A DNA stretch of 64,000 nt, from the NCBI GenBank assembly GCA_017979445.1, contig CM030718.1, forward strand, positions 14,610,760 to 14,674,759. The letters are read 5' to 3'. The notes beneath the pieces are model-generated. The model was not told where the DNA came from, ran no database searches, and saw only the letters and a program-made list of their open reading frames with translations. This DNA comes from Akebia trifoliata. Taxonomy: Eukaryota > Streptophyta > Magnoliopsida > Ranunculales > Lardizabalaceae. The translations under genes and the position numbers were made by a program. Shown in pieces: positions 47,036-57,409 of the stretch; within the stretch, counting starts at the first letter, position 1, and each line of letters begins with the position of its first letter.

Positions 47036-47235
47036 AGAAGCCCGCTAAGTTGAAAATCCAAAAAGACGATTTAGGCAAAAGTTAGGGCATAACCATAAAA
47101 AAAGAAGGTCTACTAGATTGAAAACCTAAAAAGGTGACCTAGGTAAAAACCAAGGCATCATCAAAAAATAAAATAAAGTCCGCTAGATTAAAAATCTAAA
47201 GAGGCAATCTAGGCAAAAATTAGGGCATCATCGAA
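47036..47235. repeat. Three-unit tandem repeat, period about 70 bp
   Basis: Units begin near 47040, 47110 and 47178, each with 'gctagattgaaaa(t)c', 'taaaaaggtgacctaggca' and 'aaaagttagggcatcatc' variants. Divergence between units is noticeable. Confidence 0.75.
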
Positions 47236-47895
47236 TAGAGGGAAATGTCCTATCAAGAAGAAAAATGCAAAAGGAAGCTTGTACAGAAACTAGGAAATGT
47301 AGAACCTTTCAAACCACAACATTCGAGATTTTAAGTCATCTTAAACGTTGTAAGATCTTTAAGAGTATGTTTACTTATCCAAGTGTTTGCCAAAGAAAAA
47401 TGTAGAACCATCGATGACTTTGAAGAGAAAGATCTTCTATTCCAATAATTATCAAGATTTTAAGTCCAACTAAAGTATTTTTCAAAGGAAATTCAAAAAA
47501 AAATGATAAAATTCTTTATTGCACATATGATAATCTTAAAAGTCTTAAAAATTCAAAAGGAATATCGATTCTTCTATCTGTCACATGTCAAAGACTATAG
47601 TTGCTTATTCATATTTTTCAAGTGCAATCCATTCCATCAGTTTCGTAGTTATGATCCAGTTAAAGCCAACATAGAAACTAGGGACATTTTTTGAAAGTCA
47701 TTGTGATTCCAAAGTTTTGTTCATAATCACATGATAAAAAAGAAAAATCTTACAAAAGCTGAAAAGTCTGGCAAAGCCCAATGATAATTATGAATCCAGA
47801 TGCATGATAAACCAATAAAGGCCTAATCTCCCGATCTTTGAGCTCTATAATATCGAGTCCTTAATTAAACCTTAGCCCGAGAATCGTGGCTCCAA
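47236..47895. other. Interior of element B, non-coding
   Basis: No recognisable gene. Leads into the 82-bp array. Confidence 0.45.
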
Positions 47896-50195
47896 TAAGT
47901 TCGAGTCTGAGAAACGAGACTCCAACTTTTTTTGAATCATAGAATGAATTAACATGATTATTTAAGTTCCTGTATACCTATGTTCGAGTCCGAGAAATGA
48001 TACTCCAACTTTTTGAATCATAGAATGAATTAACATGATTGTTTAAGTTTCTGTAAACCTTAGCTGGAGTTCGAGAAACGAGACTCCAGCTTTGTTTGAA
48101 TCATAGAATGAATTAATAGGATTGTTTAAGTTCCTGTATACCTAAGTTCGAGTCCGAGAAACGAGACTCCAACTTTGTTTGAATCATAGAATGAATTAAC
48201 AAAATTATTTAAGTTCCTGTATACCTAAGTTCGAGTACGAGAAATGAGACTCCAACTTTTTGAATCATAGAATGAATTAACAAGATTGTTTAAGTTCTTA
48301 TAAACCTTAGCGAGAGTCTGAGAAACGAGACTACAACTTTGTTTGAATCATAGAATGAATTAATAGGATTATTTAAGTTCCAGTATACCTAAGTTCGAGT
48401 CCGAGAAACGAGACTCCAACTTTATGAATCATATAATGAATTAACAGGATTGTTTAAATTCCTGTATACCAAAATTCGAGTCCGAGAAATGAGACTCTAA
48501 CTTTTGAATCATAGAATGAATTAATAGGATTGTTTATGTTCTTGTAAACCTTAGCTAAAGTCTAAAAAACGAGACTCCAGCTTTGTTTGAATCATAGAAT
48601 GAATTAACAGAATTGTTTAAGTTTTTGTAAACCTTAGCCAAATTCCAAGAAACGAGACTCTAGCTTTGCTTGAATCATAAAATGAATTAACGGGATTGTT
48701 TAAGTTCTTGTAAACTTTAGCCAGAGTCCAAGAAACAAGACTCCAGCTTTGTTTAAATCATAGAATGAATTAACATGATTGTTTAAGTTCATATAAACCT
48801 TAGTCAGATTCTAAAAAATGACACTCCAGCTTTGTTTGAATCATAGAATGAATTAACAGGATTGTTTAAAATCTTGTAAACCTCAGTCCGAGTCCGAGAA
48901 ATGATGAGACTATTGTTGTTCTTCTCACCGGAGTTAATAATAATCTTACTTTCACCTTACTTATGGGCCAAGTAGGGGATCGAACCCAAGAGAAAGGAGG
49001 AATAGAGTTAAGCTAAGAAGATAAAATTCAAATTAACTAAAAGGAATTAAAATTATTTTTCTTTGTATTTTTGAACTTATAAGAAAATGTAAAATTACTA
49101 GAAAATAAACTAAAGTAAATGAAATTAAAAGCAAGTAAACTTATGAAATTAAAACACCATTAGAGGTGGATCTACCTAGAACATGTTGATGACCAATTCC
49201 TAGTTTCTAGCTTTTTTATAATTCAATCGTAAGGGCTTAGTGTTAGCTCCTTAGATCAGAAAGTTTTACAAATGAAATGAAATAAGGGAACATAAACAAA
49301 GTAGAATTCTTTGAAAACTTCCTACTACCAATTATCTAGTTTAAGCATAAAGTATCTATATTAAGAATAAAAGGTATAAGAAACTTAAAGAGAACTCATA
49401 AGCATTTTAAATAAAAGAAAGGAATGAAATTAAAAATAACACAAGAACTTGCTCTAGGCTTTTCCACTCTCCAATGGAGGGGAACTTAGCCTCATGTCAT
49501 TGTAAGAGAGGGAAGATAAGAGATGAAATAACTTATTTTCATTTCTTGGAGAAACTTACAACTTCTTTTTCTTCTACTTCTTACAAGACTATTTAGCCAA
49601 AAGAAAATAACTAGAAAATGAAAATACAAAAAATAAGAGAATAGGCTAAGAGCCTTAGATTAAAGGAGTCTTGGATAAGAGAACCAAGATGGGACCCTTT
49701 ATCTAGAAATGGAGGCTCTATTTATAGAGAAAAATGTGTGTAGAAGAGTCTAAAAGTAGCCTCCACTTTTCTTTGCACAAAAAGACAAAAGAGGAGAATA
49801 TGAGTTAAGGATTAGGACATTCCAAAGTAGGCCCAAATGCTTTTGCCTTGAGATTTTGATTCCAAATTGTTGATTTTTTGCACAAGAAACACACGTAATT
49901 AGATTTATCTAGTAAATGAATTTATTTATATATAATTAAGCCTAATTAACATGCAATGTGATGGTTTGAGGCTTACCATGATTATTATCTTAATATGGAG
50001 AAATAGGTACAAAAATCAAGATAAATATCCAGAAAATATGCGTATAATTGAGTGTTTAGAGACACTCATCAAGAAACGAAGACTCTAACTTGAATAGGAT
50101 TTTTTTAAGTTCCTACAAACCTTAGCCTGAGAAGCATGGCTCCAATAAACTCAATTCCGATAAACGAGACTCAAATTTTTTCAAACTCTAAAAAG
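47896..50195. repeat. 82-bp tandem array, 13-14 units, split by a solo LTR
   Basis: Units carry 'gagtccgagaaacgagactc', 'caactttgtttgaatcatag', 'aatgaattaacaggattgtt' and 'taagttcctgtatacct'. Successive starts near 47902, 47984, 48065, 48146, 48229, 48311, 48394, 48474, 48556, 48639, 48722, 48805 and 48887 give a period of 80-83 bp. The array is interrupted at 48901 by a solo LTR and resumes at 50072 with one or two decayed units. Confidence 0.92.
48902..50071 (-). mobile_element. Solo LTR of the element A family
   Basis: Matches the element A LTRs along its length (start TGATGAGACTATTGTTG, end GACACTCATCA in plus orientation; TATA box near 49725-49740). It is flanked by a perfect 5-bp target duplication, AGAAA (48897-48901 and 50072-50076), inside one unit of the 82-bp array. 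Solo LTRs arise by recombination between the two LTRs of an inserted element. Confidence 0.95.
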
Positions 50196-50644
50196 AATTT
50201 CGATAGGATTTAATGGAATTTCCACATCACCTATCACGTTATTCAAACTTATCATAATTCAATATTGCGTGATTGTCTTCATTGTGTATGTGCATTTCAA
50301 TTTGAATCATTATCGTCAGCGAGAAAAGATCTCTAGAACCTGACATTTGTAGTTATCTAGGAGAGTTTATTCTCAATGATCCGATAGAATACTCAGTAGG
50401 CATCACCCATTGCAAACACGTGCACTTTTGATTAGTTAAGGAGAATTTTTCAAAATTCAAGGATCTGACACTGTCAATGAGAGCTCGCAATCAAAAACCT
50501 GACACCTTTAATTCGAGGAGAGTATCTGAATGTTCTGACGAATTGCTAAATTAGGCTACAAAATGAAATGTCACTAGGTTTGGCATTCGGATATCGTACT
50601 ATCTATCAAAATAGATTTATTATCAAGTTTACTTCAACCCTTTG
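50196..50644. other. 3' interior of element B, non-coding
   Basis: No coding motif. Ends at the PPT. Confidence 0.45.
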
Positions 50645-50659
50645 CCAAAGAGGGGCATC
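50645..50659 (+). promoter_or_regulatory. Polypurine tract of element B
   Basis: CCAAAGAGGGGCATC directly before TGTAAACACCC, the 3' LTR start. Confidence 0.8.
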
Positions 50660-51867
50660 TGTAAACACCCATTTTCGCACTCATCTGATTAATCAACTCG
50701 TCAACCTGATTGCGATGGTTCCCAATGATGGATGAATATTCTAATATTTTTATTTATTACTAAATATGTTTCAGAAATTCAGATGAGATATCTCAAGCGA
50801 ACAAAACTTTAGAAACCATGCTATGCTAGGAAAATATGACCCAAAAACGTAGAAATCATCATTCTTCAGACAAAAAGAAGCTTTACGAGAAAAATCATTA
50901 AAAAATAGTCAAATTACTAAAATACCTCTAACATCAAAACATCCATAGAGCTTACATTATGCTTAGAAAAATCCTTTTAAACACATAAAATAATAAACTA
51001 AAACCAAATAAACCATTCCGCCAATTTTCACCAAATTCGATAAAATTACGAAAATGCCCCTCATAGGGTTCACAATCATTTCATACCAAAAAATTCATAA
51101 ATGATACAAATCGATAATCCCATCGAATTCCTTATGAAAAATCGATTTCAAAACATTTCGAAACATCAAAAAACGACTCAACATAAAAGTCTCTTTCAAA
51201 GGCAAAACGGTAATTTTTCAATTTAAAAAATTTTAAATTTTGAAATTAATAAATAAAAAATTAATTAATGGAAAGTGAAACATTAATAAAGTTAAATTAA
51301 AATTTTGGACAAAGAAAATCAATCAATCAAACCCTCAGGAAAAAGTTTAGGTGGTTGCCCACTTATTTAAGTGGAGCCCCCTTAATATTTATTAAAGGAC
51401 TCCTCTATCCAAGGGCTCAAAGAATTAAAGCTATAATTAGGGGGTTTTCTAAAAAACTTAAAAATATATTCTTTTATTTTACGCAAGATTAAAAACCCTA
51501 AATTCAAAACTCTAATTTAAAATCCTAATTCAAAAACCCTAATAAAATCCTAATTTACCTTATCTTAAGAGACCAAATCCAACACCAACTCTACCTAAAA
51601 AACTCTATAAATAGGAGCCTCCACAATCCAATCTCGCAGGTCAAAATAAATCCTAGGAAAAGTAAGTCAAAAAGTCTCCCTAGCCTTCCCCAAACCCTAA
51701 TTTTAGAGTCCTAACCCCCTACCTATCATCCAAACCTTAGTTTTGCTAAAAAAATCCCTCAGAAATCTTCCTAAAACATCTAGAAACCCTCCAAAAAATA
51801 TAGAAAATACTTAGATCTAGAAGAAAGATAATTCAACTTGGAGATCAGAAACAAATCCAGTGACGGA
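50660..51867 (+). repeat. 3' LTR of element B, truncated
   Basis: Aligns with 41099-42240 or so, then stops at 'ccagtgacggagg' where the other LTR goes on for about another 280 bp. It has an extra 70-80 bp near 51397-51470 and an intact TATA box CTCTATAAATAGGAG at 51602. Confidence 0.85.
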
Positions 51868-52075
51868 GGACGCTTTAGTTGTCTTGTTCCACTTGATACC
51901 GGTCATCAAAATGTTGACTCAATTTCTGATTCTATTCTAACAAATCGTCCATCTTCTTCTGCATATCTTCCTGTTGCTTTCTCATAGCCTCCAACATCGT
52001 TAGAAGCTGCGCGTCTACTGTCGGAGCCACTGGTGGGAGCGTATTAACTTCATTTGTTCTTGTGGATTTCACCAT
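51868..52075 (-). pseudogene. gag of the Tat element, N-terminal part
   Basis: The minus-strand ATG at 52075 lies about 50 bases after the PBS and opens MVKSTRTNEVNTLPPVAPTV, then DAQLLTMLEAMRKQQEDMQK, KMDDLLE, a stop, and NQKLSQHFDDRYQVEQ before the border with element B. The glutamine/methionine-rich amphipathic helix is a predicted coiled coil of the kind found at the start of Tat gag proteins. The rest of gag lies at 40.0-41.1 kb. The start is chosen because it is the first ATG after the PBS and opens a coherent frame. Confidence 0.8.
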
Positions 52076-52103
52076 TGTTTCAACCAAAATCAATGTGCTA
52101 CTG

Positions 52104-52126
52104 GTGTTCCCACAGACAGTGCCAAA
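52104..52126 (-). promoter_or_regulatory. Primer-binding site of the Tat-type element
   Basis: Minus-strand TTTGGCACTGTCTGTGGGAA follows the 5' LTR end CCGCACACA. It matches the TTTGGCGCCGTCTGTGGGAA form common in Tat-type elements except for two or three changes. Confidence 0.88.
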
Positions 52127-52127
52127 T

Positions 52128-52710
52128 TGTGTGCGGTCAGAATCCGGTGGACGGCTTTGATGGTCCCAACTCGTATCGATCTAAAGTTATTTCTAGCACC
52201 TCGTTCCTCGCGGTAGCCTGGTACTTACCACAGACACTTCGACACTCAAGTTAGAGAGACAGAATAACAGTAATCAGTAATGGTTAGCTCTCGATCTCTC
52301 CAGTTTCCCATTTTCAATAGTGCTTACTATGCTATATAATCCCCTACCTTACCCTAGGATTTCCCCCTCCATACACTGCAATCATGATATTTTTACTGGT
52401 TCAGTGGGGTTATTTACCTAATCGGGATATTCTGGATAGATGGAACTTATCTGCAGAGATCCCCTCTGAGATTTATGAAATTTACATGCACCCAACAGTA
52501 TTGCGATTTTCTCAAGGCCTGGCTTGCCCTGCCTGGCAGGACTGGCTTCGCTTAGTGTTGTGATGCCCTACTAGCCAGACTAGGGAGGTCTCTGCTCTGA
52601 CCTGCCCTGCCTGCTGGATAGTGCCTTATCAGTTGATTTGTGTCAGGTACCACTTGGCCGGTTTGGACATGTGTACGGTTAAGATTGCTGCGCAATTATT
52701 TCCCTTTACA
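52128..52710 (-). repeat. 5' LTR of the Tat-type element
   Basis: Minus orientation: TGTAAAGGGAAAT at 52710 to CCGCACACA at 52128. Aligns along its whole length with 24346-24929; differences are frequent. CAAAT at 52711-52715 is the right target duplication. Confidence 0.92.
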
Positions 52711-52715
52711 CAAAT

Positions 52716-53204
52716 GATATGGATTAAAGATACTATCGCATGCCATAGCGTTCAAGAAAATGCTATAAAATGTCATCCATAATGATTTTTTTAATGCTAT
52801 GGATATGTTTTTTTATGTCGTTGTAGTGCCGTTCTAAACTGACTTCCTAATACACTACACTGAGGTGGTAGTAGATACATAACTATAGATTTCTTTCCTT
52901 GAGACACAAAGAAGAAAATCAATGGTTATGTGCACATAATTTCTACGTCAGTATAGTGTTCTCGGAATTAGTTTAGGATTTATCATATAAAATCTATGGT
53001 GTTCATATTATGAATGCAATTAATAATATTATTGCTTCTTAATGCCAATCTAGCAGAAAATGCTATTAAATGCTCGGCATTAATTGCATTTAGAAAATCA
53101 TGAATAGATCAACAATATCATTATTTGTACGCTATTAAAAATTAAATAATAGCATTTTTTTCAAATGTTCTGAAAGTAGTATAATTTCTTTAAGGGAGCT
53201 ACTA
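52716..53204. other. MITE-like AT-rich DNA, non-coding
   Basis: Contains repeated 'atgctat' and 'aatgctattaaa' words and, at 52818-52828, a TTGTAGTG end preceded by 'ttttttatgtcg'. This resembles a CACTA/MITE terminus, but no partner with matching flanks was found. Confidence 0.4.
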
Positions 53205-53315
53205 TTGTTGCACCAACTTTTGCTAATGCTACTCCACATGTGTGCAAATGCTTCAGTGATTTACATACAAATTGGGATGGCATTAACAAAAGTTGGTGTG
53301 GCAATGAATCTTTCT
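53205..53315. repeat. Hairpin, about 25-bp arms
   Basis: 'ttgcaccaacttttgctaat' near 53209 pairs with the reverse complement of 'attaacaaaagttggtgtgg' near 53283-53306; loop about 55 bp. Two or three mismatches. A MITE relic is likely. Confidence 0.75.
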
Positions 53316-54519
53316 TCTTTGAAATGCTAAGGAAAAATCATAGCATTGCATATTACAACGATAAAAAAATACTATAAAAAGTCATTGATAGTGTTTCTGG
53401 AATGTCATTAAAGGAATTTTTTTGTAGTAATTGTTTCCACATGGATTCTTTTTCCTTGAGTATTTTTCCTTCTCATAAATGAGATTTTAGAGATTGAACA
53501 TGATCCTCCCTCTTTCATCCTTACCCCTATTATGTTTGTTGTATGTCATTTCGTTCCCAAAATTCAAAAGTTAAAATTGTTTGACAACACACCAATTTTT
53601 TCAAAAGATGATCTTATTGGTCGATGTTCAGAAACTATAGTGGCAAAAAGCTTTGCCGTGATTTATAAAAGTTATTTTTTCATGTTTTGTGATGAAAAGA
53701 CTTGTTTATAAATAAGATCGAAAATTCTATTATGATTGATCGAAGTATTTTGATTTGTTCGTGTTCTTGAGACTTATATTGGAACTTGTGAAAGATATTT
53801 TTCGTATGGCACCAAATAACGACATATGGTGCATCAAGATCTGTGTAAACTCATTAATTCTGAGATCAAGGCATATGAGTCTGATTGTGTGAAGTTCTTC
53901 AAAATGTTCAGACATAGTTCATCAATAAGCTCGGATGGTCAAGGAAGATAAGACAGAACAAGAGAGAAGGGAAATTTGAATCCCTAAAAATCAGGGATTT
54001 GGAGAGATACATATGTAAGCAAGATCCTACGTAACAGGAAAAAATTAATGTAAGGAAAAGTCCCTAAAAAGAAGGGATGAATAGGGACAAAAACTTGACT
54101 GGATACATTCCAAATCAAAGTCCGCCTTTTAAATCAAACAAGGATAGAATTGTAAAATGAGATTCAAGGAGATCCTAAGATTTCATGTTTATAAATACAT
54201 GACAAACTATAAGAAAGGCATATTCTTTTTCCCTTACTATTACTCTACCATTTTTTGTATTGAACTTGACTTAGGCATTAGAGAGATTATGTTTCAGGCA
54301 TACCTAGAAGTTATAGATTTCAACCAATTCGTTGGAATCTCGAGGTAGTACATGTTTTTTGTATTTACAATTTAGCATGGTCCATGAGAAACGTTACCAG
54401 GAGAAATGATCATCATGCTGAGAACAAGGCAAGAAAAAATTAGGAATGGAGCAAGTTGAACCATAAGCTCTTGTTGCTCTTCATGACCTTATACATGCCA
54501 TGCTTCTGTTACTCGCATA
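53316..54519. other. Non-coding; possible LTR remnant near 53.94-54.35 kb
   Basis: A TATA-like TTTATAAATACATG at about 54187 is followed by 'gaacttgacttaggcattag' near 54262, a layout seen in LTRs of Tat-like elements, and a gag relic follows on the same strand at 54.5 kb. A second LTR-defining boundary was not found, so the LTR call is tentative. Confidence 0.35.
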
Positions 54520-56690
54520 GGTAAGGGCAGATATGCAAGAAGGACTCGAAAGGCAGAATGTTGATCTACAAGCCCTAAAAAGAGAAAATGAAGAGCTATA
54601 CCAATCGGTAACTGAAGGAACTAAGGATAGAAGATGCAGTGAATCAGGGTCAAGGGAAGAGGCGCCATATGGACAAAACTAAAAGTACGAATCTAGATCA
54701 AATCATAGATTCGAAAAAAGCATGAACTACCACAAGTAATGTTGTGGCTCGAAATCCTATGTCTAGGGAAGAAGTCGAAGGTTTGTTGCGCAAAAGGGAT
54801 GACTAAAACACCCAAGATGGAAACAATAGAAGGATCACTCAGAAAATAATGGGAGAGCTCATAGGGATCCCATTCTTGGAGGCGATCATGTCAGCTGATT
54901 CCCGAGAGTGTTTCACCTACCAAAATTCTTGGTGTTTGATGGTACTAAGGACCCATTGAAGCATGTGTTACTTTACAGGAACCAAATGGTTCTGTATCAG
55001 TGAGATGATGCTCTAATGTGCAAACTCTTCCCCTTTACTCTGAGGTAAGGTGCCATCACGTGGTTCTAGGGGCTTTCCTCAGGCTCAGTTAGGAATTTTG
55101 CTAAGATTGAGAATAATTCGCCCACAACAAGAAATTGAAAAGTCATAATAAACTTTTTTCTTCTTGAAACAGGAGTACGGGAAAACTATTCGATCATCCA
55201 CGGTGTGTTAGAAGTTGAAGCTACGGATCATTCAAGATTCGGACGAGAGGTCAATCTGTATGGCGTACATTATTACCGTGATTTCGAGAACAAAGTTCCA
55301 TGAATCCTTGATTAAGTCAAGGGGCTACCAGGATGGAGGATTTTTACATAAAAGGGGATAAGTACATCTTGGTATAGGAATTGATGAAGGGATAGGGGCA
55401 AAAAACATAAACCACCATTGTCATCACGGTCGAACTTGAGCCAGTACAAGTAAATAAGCAAAATTGGAGATAGAGATTTGGAAAGAGGAGAGGTCGGGAC
55501 ATTAGGGAATGATCAACGTGGATGAATAAGTGAGTTTACATACCACTAAATAAGAGCTTATTCGAAATCCAGAAGCATACTCAAGATGATCTGAGCTTTA
55601 TACCACCTTTATAGGAATACCGATGAAAACTTGGATAACCATACTACGAGTATCATCAAATAGAAAATCATCCAATAGTTGACTATTACGGACTCAGACA
55701 CATTTTCCAAGATAGGATAGATTAATGGAAATTGAGACAGTACGAGGAAGTTGCTATTGAGGACATGAGAGCTCGACCACATGGTAATAGGCAATTCCTG
55801 CCTCCTCTACCAAGATATGACAATTAGCAACAACGATCAGATTGTGGGGTCTTCTATATAATAGTTGGGGAATATATCTCAGACAAGTACCTAAGGAGTT
55901 CATCTTGAACCATAGTGAATAAACTTAGGCATTAGGTTGGAGTAAATCAAGTGACTATAAAAGTTGATGTGGCATAGGTATCAGGGTTAGTATAGGGAGA
56001 CAAAAGCAATGGTCTTCACTCAAGAAGACCTTAGAGTGGTAGCTTCACCCTACTTCGATGCATTAGTGTTACCCTAGTATCGAGAAACATGGACCTAAAA
56101 TGATATTGGTGGATGCTAGAAGTGCAGTATATATTTTATTTTTATCTTCCACCAAAAAGATGAGGGTAACAGATAGTCTGGAACCATATCAAGCCAAATC
56201 TTCAGATGTAACAGCTCGTAAAATAAGCCAATAGGATAAATAACCCCTCCCGTTGCGGCAGGGACAGATGTTGTCGTGACAAGGTTCATGGTTGTGAATG
56301 AAGATTTAGCATATAACATCATACTCAGCAGAAGATGGATTCACAACCTGAGGATAGCCCCCTCTACTTATCACCAAGTGATCAGATTCTCCATCAGAAA
56401 AGATAAAATGGAAATATAAAGGGGACAAGAGATGTCACAAAGATGCTTTTCCCCCTCTTTGAAGGCAAGAAGAGGACCCGATGAGGTTAAGCAAGGAAAG
56501 AGAAAAGAAGGCACTCCAGCAATACTATTTACATCTCAAACATATACCAAACAAGGTTGCAACGATGGAAGAAGTAGATCTTGGGGAAGACAAAGAACAT
56601 TCAACGATCATCGATTGGTCACTACCGAAGGGAGATCGAGAAAATTTAAAGAGTTACATTCTCATAAATCACTAAGGACTCAAAGAAGAA
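54520..56690 (+). pseudogene. gag-protease relic of a second, Tat-like Ty3/gypsy element
   Basis: Plus strand. Starts with a coiled-coil segment (ADMQEGLERQNVDLQALKRE), then the capsid block FLVFDGTKDPLKHVLLYRN and ALMCKLFPFTLR with AITWF (54.93-55.07 kb), then decayed gag. At 56.28-56.41 kb FMVVNEDLAYNIILS and IAPSTYHQVIRFSIRKDKM represent the end of the protease (the 'AYNxILGRPxLxxxxAVPSTYHxxxKFP' block; here the LGR is LSR). A post-protease segment (about 56.48-56.68 kb) includes ALQQYYLHLKHIPNK and EEVDLGEDKEHSTIIDW. No RT follows; the sequence goes straight into an LTR-like region. Many stops. Unlike the 24-52 kb element it is on the plus strand. Confidence 0.75.
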
Positions 56691-57382
56691 GGCATACAAT
56701 AAGAAGAAGAAGGAAGGAAAGAAATAAAAGCTAAGGCTTCAAGGTGGGTCAAAGGCATACATACCCTTCTCCCTCTCTCTATCTACCCTCTCTATATCCA
56801 TTTTCTATTTGCCCCCTCATCTCTTTAATTTCTTTTTAGAAAGAAATAGGATGTGATGCTCCCCCTCCCCTATTTTTGATAGATCAGACTTTCGGTTTGG
56901 TTGAAAGTATAAGAATTGTAACCATTTACAAAACAAAACCGTTTTAACCCATCAAACCATTTTGTGCAACCGATAAGTTCTTCTCAACTCATGAGAATGC
57001 ACCCATAACCATAGCCAATATTTTTTAAAAACACACATAGTTTCCAAGACTAAGGGTTTATAAGGATCATCTCCTTCAAGGGGATGATCCTATAATCGAA
57101 CTAAAAATAAATCCCTACTTAGGGTATAAGTTATTGACACGTGGCACTTTATTTTATTTTGTATTTTCAATCAAAATGATCAAGTTAGGTTGAAGTTACC
57201 ACCACTTGATGGGAAGAAAAGGGTGCCTAACACCTTCTCTATTCTCTAATCGAGCCGCTTACCCCGATCTTAGGTTAGATCGTTATCTCATCCATCAAGA
57301 TTTCTTAAAATCCAAAATGGCACATTTTCTAAAATGCACATCTTGTGGCCATTCACACCCCTTTACAAATATGAATGATGGC
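56650..57382 (+). repeat. Left arm of large inverted repeat (internal-LTR-internal)
   Basis: Reverse-complement match to 57596-58346 over about 0.74 kb at roughly 80-85 percent identity by eye. It contains the end of the gag-protease relic, a purine-rich tract (56690-56728), an LTR-like start TGTGATGCTCCCCCTC near 56850, LTR body, and a PBS-like TGGCGACTCC near 57372. So it carries 3' interior, LTR and 5' interior in one piece. Confidence 0.8.
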
Positions 57383-57409
57383 GACTCCAAACCTTAGTAA
57401 AAATGGTAT

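Larger units (their letters stand above)
41099..51867 (+). mobile_element. Element B: large non-coding LTR retrotransposon, 3' LTR truncated
   Basis: Direct repeats at 41099-42537 and 50660-51867 are its LTRs. A PBS (TGGCGACTCTACTGGA) after the left copy and a PPT (CCAAAGAGGGGCATC) before the right copy fix the plus orientation. The right LTR lacks about the last 280 bp present in the left; the Tat gag sequence resumes at once at 51868, so part of the LTR, and perhaps some gag, was deleted after insertion. No TSD is left. The interior (8.1 kb) has no gag or pol motif but several tandem arrays and a solo LTR of the A family. It is a large derivative that must have been moved in trans. Confidence 0.87.
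24346..52710 (-). mobile_element. Ty3/gypsy Tat-lineage retrotransposon with nested insertions
   Basis: Direct repeats of about 583 bp at 24346-24929 and 52128-52710 are its LTRs; flanks read CAAAC and CAAAT, a 5-bp target duplication with one change. The minus-strand order is LTR, PBS (TTTGGCACTGTCTGTGGGAA), gag, protease, RT, RNase H, second RNase H, integrase, tandem-repeat arrays, antisense extra ORF, PPT, LTR. The second RNase H and the antisense ORF after pol are marks of the Tat lineage. Element A (30439-36935) splits the integrase and element B (41099-51867) splits gag; without them it would be about 11 kb. The coding parts hold many stops, so the element is dead. LTR divergence by eye is the largest of the elements here, which fits its position as the oldest host of the nest. 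Confidence 0.92.

Noticed and set aside
46731..47078. 115-codon minus-strand frame in element B
   Set aside because: Phe/Leu/Ile-rich translation of poly-A-rich DNA, partly over the 70-bp repeat; no domain seen.
47896..48900. CRISPR-like array
   Set aside because: Units are 82 bp with no constant-repeat/variable-spacer pattern, inside a plant retrotransposon; it is an ordinary tandem repeat.
23145..52828. A CACTA element from 23145 (CACTACAACAAAC) to 52828 (TTGTAGTG) into which the Tat element inserted
   Set aside because: The flanking trinucleotides (CTT and CCG) do not match, and subterminal repeats are not shared convincingly.
56432..56734. 100-codon Arg/Lys-rich frame
   Set aside because: The neighbouring frame (56481-56675) fits the post-protease segment of gypsy pol; this one is its shadow.
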